Source of the DNA: Arenicella sp. | GTDB lineage: Bacteria; Pseudomonadota; Gammaproteobacteria; Arenicellales; Arenicellaceae | Length of the DNA stretch: 52,620 nt | Assembly: GCA_023301745.1 (NCBI GenBank) | Contig: JALZVW010000031.1 | Span: 1-52,620 of the forward strand | Direction: 5' to 3' | Part shown: positions 49,074 through 52,620 of the stretch, piece by piece | How the letters are laid out: each line of letters begins with the position of its first letter | Position numbering within the stretch: position 1 is the first letter of the stretch | Position numbers and translations under genes: made by a program | Notes under the pieces: generated by a model | Database searches by the model: none | What the model was told of the DNA's origin: nothing | Seen by the model: only the letters and a program-made list of their open reading frames with translations

Positions 49074-49535
49074 TTAAAAATAAGAGAAGGCCACACCAAG
49101 CGCAACTAACTTAGGCACCACGAACTCGGTATCTCCCAATTTGACAATAGCTTCAACATAGCGCTTATCCATATTGTCAGGCACTTCACCAAAATCCAAG
49201 TTTGGCTCGACTGTAATGCGCTTTACCTCTCCATGGCAAAACAAGCCTGAATATGTTTTTCTCGCAGCATTTGGAATCGGATTGAGAACCACTAATAAAG
49301 CATCTTTGGCCGACGCGCTTTTATCTTTTAACTTAGCATCATGTAAGCCGGGATAAGACAACACAGGCAATCGCTGATTTCGCCAATTCACATGCCCTTT
49401 CATCCAACTTGCCGGCGCATTATTCAACATTTCGATTTCGGGCTTTGCAACTACTTCTGATACAGTTTCAACAGGCAATAGTAACGGCATGTTAACCGAA
49501 GGCAAAATATAACAATCTAGTGTTTGAGTGCTCAT
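49074..49535 (-). CDS. chpC: CheW-like adaptor ChpC
   Basis: 153 residues of a single CheW-like domain: LPVETVSEVVAKPEIEMLNN, SWMKGHVNWRNQRLPVLSYPGL and a C-terminal VVPKLVALGVAF. Its place after chpA matches ChpC of the Pil-Chp pathway, an adaptor that links a receptor to the ChpA kinase. The chpB methylesterase gene expected between them is absent. It starts 93 bases after chpA. Confidence 0.85.
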   Translation of the reverse strand: MSTQTLDCYILPSVNMPLLLPVETVSEVVAKPEIEMLNNAPASWMKGHVNWRNQRLPVLSYPGLHDAKLKDKSASAKDALLVVLNPIPNAARKTYSGLFCHGEVKRITVEPNLDFGEVPDNMDKRYVEAIVKLGDTEFVVPKLVALGVAFSYF

Positions 49536-49628
49536 AAGTCAGCGTTATTTCTCTTATTGTTCTTACAATGGTTTGTCACCAAACCGTTTCTGTCGAAAGC
49601 ATTTTCCATAAAGTTAGCTCAGCTCTAT

Positions 49629-52620
49629 TTAGGAATCTAGTTCAATTGGAGTATCAAGCTTCAAATGCTGGTTAAACACTTGAACCAAGTTCTCTAGCAA
49701 GTATGGCTTACCTAGAAAAGCACTACATCCCAAGGCCGTGGCTTTGTCAATATACTTTTCAGTTGCGCGAGACGAGATCATGACGACGGGAATGTGTTTT
49801 AAGCCATCGACTGACTTGACCCATTCTAATAGTTCGAACCCATCCATACGTGGCATTTCGATATCAAGCAGAATCATATCGGGCGCTTCTTGATTCAACT
49901 GAATTTGAGCATCTAGTCCATCTTTGGCCAGCACCGAGTTAATACCTAAACCAGTGATATCTCGTTCAGCAGACTTACGAACTGTGAGTGAATCGTCGAC
50001 CACCATAACCGTAGGAATAGTCTGCGAAACCGTTGTATTTAGCTCAGGTATTGATACGAATGATTCGTAATACGATATACCTACCAAGTCTAGCAATAAC
50101 ACGACCGAACCATCAGCACGAATAGTTGCACCTGCATAAATTGGGATACGCCCAAGATGGTCGCCTAAATTCTTAACCACAATTTCTTGGGTGTCGAGCA
50201 ACTGTTCAACAATAACAGCAATGTTTTGCACACCGGCATTAACTAGAATCACCGACTGCTTACCCGTTAGCATTGCTAACGCAGAGTCATACCCTAAGTA
50301 GTCGGCTAAATCGATTAACGCATAGCTCTGTCCACCGATATCCATTCTTGGCTTTTCAGCTTTTAAATGGCCGATCAATTCGTCAGAGTCGACATTAATA
50401 ATACGCTCAATTGTCCTCGCTGAAATTGCAAACGTTTCATTGCCCGAATTAACGAACATCGCGCTCGAAACCGCCAATGAAATCGGCAGCCGTATAATGA
50501 AGTGAGAACCAACACCCTTGTTCTCAATATCATAAGCGATGCTGCCACTCATTCGCCGCAAGGTTGATTGCACTACATCCATGCCAACACCACGACCTGA
50601 AATCTGCGTCAGTTTAGAGGCGGTGCTAAAACCACTTTGAGAGATATACATCAGCATATCTTCAGGATTCAGTGGCTGATCTTCAGTCAATAAATTGTCG
50701 TCAATCGCCTTTGCTCGAATTTTTTCTAAATCAAGACCAATACCGTCATCACGAACCGAGATCATAATTTCACGTGCCACTTGGCGACATTCAACGGTAA
50801 TCTTGCCTACTTTAGATTTACCTGCTTTCTTTCGACCTTCAGGTGTTTCAATACCATGATCGACAGAGTTACGAAGCATGTGTTCTAGCGCAGGAACAAC
50901 GCCGTCGAGAATGGTTTTATCCAACCTCACATCTGACCCTACCATCTCAAGCTCAACGTCTTTTTCTAGCTCTCGACCTGTTCGACGGACTACCTGGCGC
51001 AACTGCGCAGCAATACCGCCAAATGAAACAAGCCGAACCTGCATAATCTCATCTTGCAACTCGCGATTCAGGCGCTCTTGCTTCTGAAGCGATGTCTCAG
51101 CTTTATACACAAAGCTCGTTAAGCTATTTTGAATGCCACTTAGTTCATCGAGATTTTCGGCTAAACCACGAGACAATTGCTGCAGTTTTGTGTATCTATC
51201 AAGTTCTAGAGGGTCAAATTCATCACCACGTTCAGTGCCCACGCTTTGATTTGTGCGCGACGTAATTTTACTATCAGCCTCGATTTCCAGCTCTCGTAAC
51301 TGCGCGCTAAAACGTTGTACATTGCTGTACAACTCATCCACAACAGACTTCACTGAGATTACATCTTCGCGCATTTGCGAACGATTCATACTCGCATCAC
51401 CAACGAAGTTGGTTAATGAGTCAAGAGTATCAGTTCTAATCCTCAGCGCCGCCGCTCTATCTTTTGCCGCTTGCTCTTGGCGATTAATATCTTTCTGTTC
51501 AGCTTCACTAACTTCAGTAGACCCCGGCACGAAAATAGCCGCTTCAACTGCCGATGCTGACGCTAACGGATCAGTACTAGATACCCCACCTGAGTCTTTC
51601 GTCTTCGCGTCTATCAACAACTGTTCCATCAACGCAGTAAAGTCGTCGACAGAACCGCCAGAGACCAATTTATTACTGCCCGCAATAATCACATCAAACG
51701 ATTCTTCTAATAGCACTTTCGATTGCTTAAACTCAGCGACATTTGAAATAGATACTTCTTCAACATAAACCTGGGTTCGATTCATTAGCGGCATGATGTC
51801 ATCAATGGCATTAGCGCTATCATCCGCGAGATTACGAAGCAATATGCATTGATCTAACATCTGAGGCTGAACTTTAGTCCAACCCTTTGCAGACTTCCAA
51901 TTGGCATTAATATCACTGACCTGAGCTTCAATTCGAGTAAGCCCTTCGTTGATATCAAGTCGACTAAGCCCTTCTTCGACCAGCGCTTCGGCATCAGCGT
52001 CCTTAGCCGCCTGAATGATTTCAGCTTTAACCGCCTCTTGATCAAGCTCTGTATCAGCGTTAACGCCCAACTTAATAAGCAAGTCACCCGGGGCCTTGAA
52101 TTGGTTCTTGGCTTGATAGTCATTTGATGCCGTATCTACCGCATCTACATACAACTCCAATGTCTTACGTACTTCACGCAAATCATCTTCATTGCGAATG
52201 AAATTACTCTCTAAAAAGCTTTCAGCGTGATGAGTCAGCTCACCCAAAGCGTTCGCCTCTGCCATTAAAGAACTGCCTTTTATGGTGTGCAAGTGCCTCA
52301 TAACATTTGCCATAGCCGGTGCCATTTCACCAAGATTAGAAAGTTTTGCAACTTCGTCATCAAGCTCGTGATGCAAACTACGAAGCTCTTCAATGAAGAT
52401 ACCTCTAAGTTCAGCGCCGATATCGTCTTCGACGACAACTTCTGGCTCTGGCTCTAAAGAAGACGCAACAGCAGCGGCAGCGGCAGCTAATCCAGTTTCT
52501 TTCGCATCAGCAGCTTCTTTTGCATCAGCAGCTTCTTTTGCTTCAGCGGCCTCTTTGGCGTCAGCCGCTTCTTTTGCTTCGGCAGCCTCTTTCGCTTCGG
52601 CAGCTTCGGCGGCTTCTTTC
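49629..52620 (-). CDS. chpA: Pil-Chp chemosensory hybrid kinase ChpA (C-terminal part; 5' end off the window)
   Basis: An open frame runs from the right edge to the stop at 49629, about 997 residues of the C-terminal part. In order: a (KEAAEA)n-type helical linker, an Hpt domain (MRHLHTIKGSSLMAEANALG), a possible degenerate Hpt region, a dimerisation coiled coil, HATPase (LEHMLRNSVDHGIE, DDGIGLDLEKI, GRGVGMDVVQSTL), a CheW-like domain and a C-terminal receiver (VMVVDDSLTVRKSAERD, phospho-Asp in MILLDIEMPRMDG, Lys in FLGKPY). It is the CheA-like core kinase that controls type IV pilus motor and cAMP in relatives. The true start lies beyond the window; an internal TTG near 52376 is not a start. 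Confidence 0.93.
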   Translation of the reverse strand, partial: KEAAEAAEAKEAAEAKEAADAKEAAEAKEAADAKEAADAKETGLAAAAAAVASSLEPEPEVVVEDDIGAELRGIFIEELRSLHHELDDEVAKLSNLGEMAPAMANVMRHLHTIKGSSLMAEANALGELTHHAESFLESNFIRNEDDLREVRKTLELYVDAVDTASNDYQAKNQFKAPGDLLIKLGVNADTELDQEAVKAEIIQAAKDADAEALVEEGLSRLDINEGLTRIEAQVSDINANWKSAKGWTKVQPQMLDQCILLRNLADDSANAIDDIMPLMNRTQVYVEEVSISNVAEFKQSKVLLEESFDVIIAGSNKLVSGGSVDDFTALMEQLLIDAKTKDSGGVSSTDPLASASAVEAAIFVPGSTEVSEAEQKDINRQEQAAKDRAAALRIRTDTLDSLTNFVGDASMNRSQMREDVISVKSVVDELYSNVQRFSAQLRELEIEADSKITSRTNQSVGTERGDEFDPLELDRYTKLQQLSRGLAENLDELSGIQNSLTSFVYKAETSLQKQERLNRELQDEIMQVRLVSFGGIAAQLRQVVRRTGRELEKDVELEMVGSDVRLDKTILDGVVPALEHMLRNSVDHGIETPEGRKKAGKSKVGKITVECRQVAREIMISVRDDGIGLDLEKIRAKAIDDNLLTEDQPLNPEDMLMYISQSGFSTASKLTQISGRGVGMDVVQSTLRRMSGSIAYDIENKGVGSHFIIRLPISLAVSSAMFVNSGNETFAISARTIERIINVDSDELIGHLKAEKPRMDIGGQSYALIDLADYLGYDSALAMLTGKQSVILVNAGVQNIAVIVEQLLDTQEIVVKNLGDHLGRIPIYAGATIRADGSVVLLLDLVGISYYESFVSIPELNTTVSQTIPTVMVVDDSLTVRKSAERDITGLGINSVLAKDGLDAQIQLNQEAPDMILLDIEMPRMDGFELLEWVKSVDGLKHIPVVMISSRATEKYIDKATALGCSAFLGKPYLLENLVQVFNQHLKLDTPIELDS
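52497..52620 (-). repeat. 18-bp repeats coding a KEAAEA-type helical linker in chpA
   Basis: On the coding strand about seven 18-base units give Lys-Glu-Ala-Ala-(Glu/Asp)-Ala hexapeptides, imperfect at third positions, and the run continues past the window edge. Such Ala/Glu/Lys repeats usually form a rigid single alpha helix. One unit near 52605-52613 is shortened to three residues. Confidence 0.9.

Noticed and set aside
52126-52376. chpA beginning at a TTG near 52376
   Set aside because: The frame stays open upstream to the window edge through an Hpt-linked sequence and the KEAAEA repeats, so this is an internal codon.

Overview
The window is chromosomal DNA of a Gram-negative gammaproteobacterium with type IV pili. 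The evidence is gene order: gltB / aroK-pilQPONM / ponA, then topA-smg-dprA-tsaP / def-fmt-rsmB-DUF4390-ntrY-ntrX-trkA-trkH, which are classic gammaproteobacterial neighbourhoods, plus FimV and ChpA/ChpC. Base composition is moderate to slightly AT-leaning and even throughout. I see no phage, insertion sequence, CRISPR array, tRNA or rRNA gene. The exact genus cannot be fixed from the sequence alone; a marine lineage is only a guess.

Layout. 1-8257 (minus): start of gltB (runs off the left edge), aroK, and the pilMNOPQ operon for the pilus alignment subcomplex and secretin. 8409-11090 (plus): ponA (PBP1a), divergent from pilM. 11181-16898 (minus): topA, smg, dprA and the LysM protein TsaP, which anchors the pilus secretin to peptidoglycan. 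17371-27521 (plus): def, fmt, rsmB, a DUF4390 gene, the NtrY/NtrX two-component pair and the TrkA/TrkH potassium system. 27595-32296: DUF2853, a lipid A-type acyltransferase, msrB, two arsenosugar-type glycosyltransferases and argG. 32489-36500 (plus): a PuuD-like membrane protein, argD, argF and an orphan iron-type ABC ATPase. 36611-52620 (all minus): an unrecognised 94-residue gene, sufE, cysS, a subtilase-autotransporter, dsbB, ycgN, a deoxyinosine glycosylase, fimV, pgk, tkt, chpC and chpA (runs off the right edge).

How the genes work together. Three separate blocks serve one machine: PilMNOPQ and TsaP build and anchor the pilus pore, FimV is a polar peptidoglycan-binding scaffold, and ChpA/ChpC are the chemosensory input that controls pilus motors. 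Arginine synthesis is split into argG (minus) and argD-argF (plus). Cysteine use is paired in cysS-sufE. Envelope and redox functions (PBP1a, acyltransferase, DsbB, exported MsrB) fill much of the rest.

Most notable oddities: an NtrX-like regulator whose AAA+ domain has lost the GAFTGA sigma54-contact loop; a 4 x 24 bp perfect tandem array budding from the 3' end of the ABC ATPase gene, each copy carrying a start codon; a subtilase with an altered oxyanion site, a (Thr-Pro)n hexanucleotide microsatellite and an internal transmembrane-like segment before its barrel; a glycine-only insertion in the PilQ secretin domain; repeat-built linkers in FimV and ChpA; and missing members in otherwise conserved clusters (aroB/damX, a GAPDH-type gene, chpB). 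These are mostly variations on known systems; I did not find a clearly new multi-gene system.
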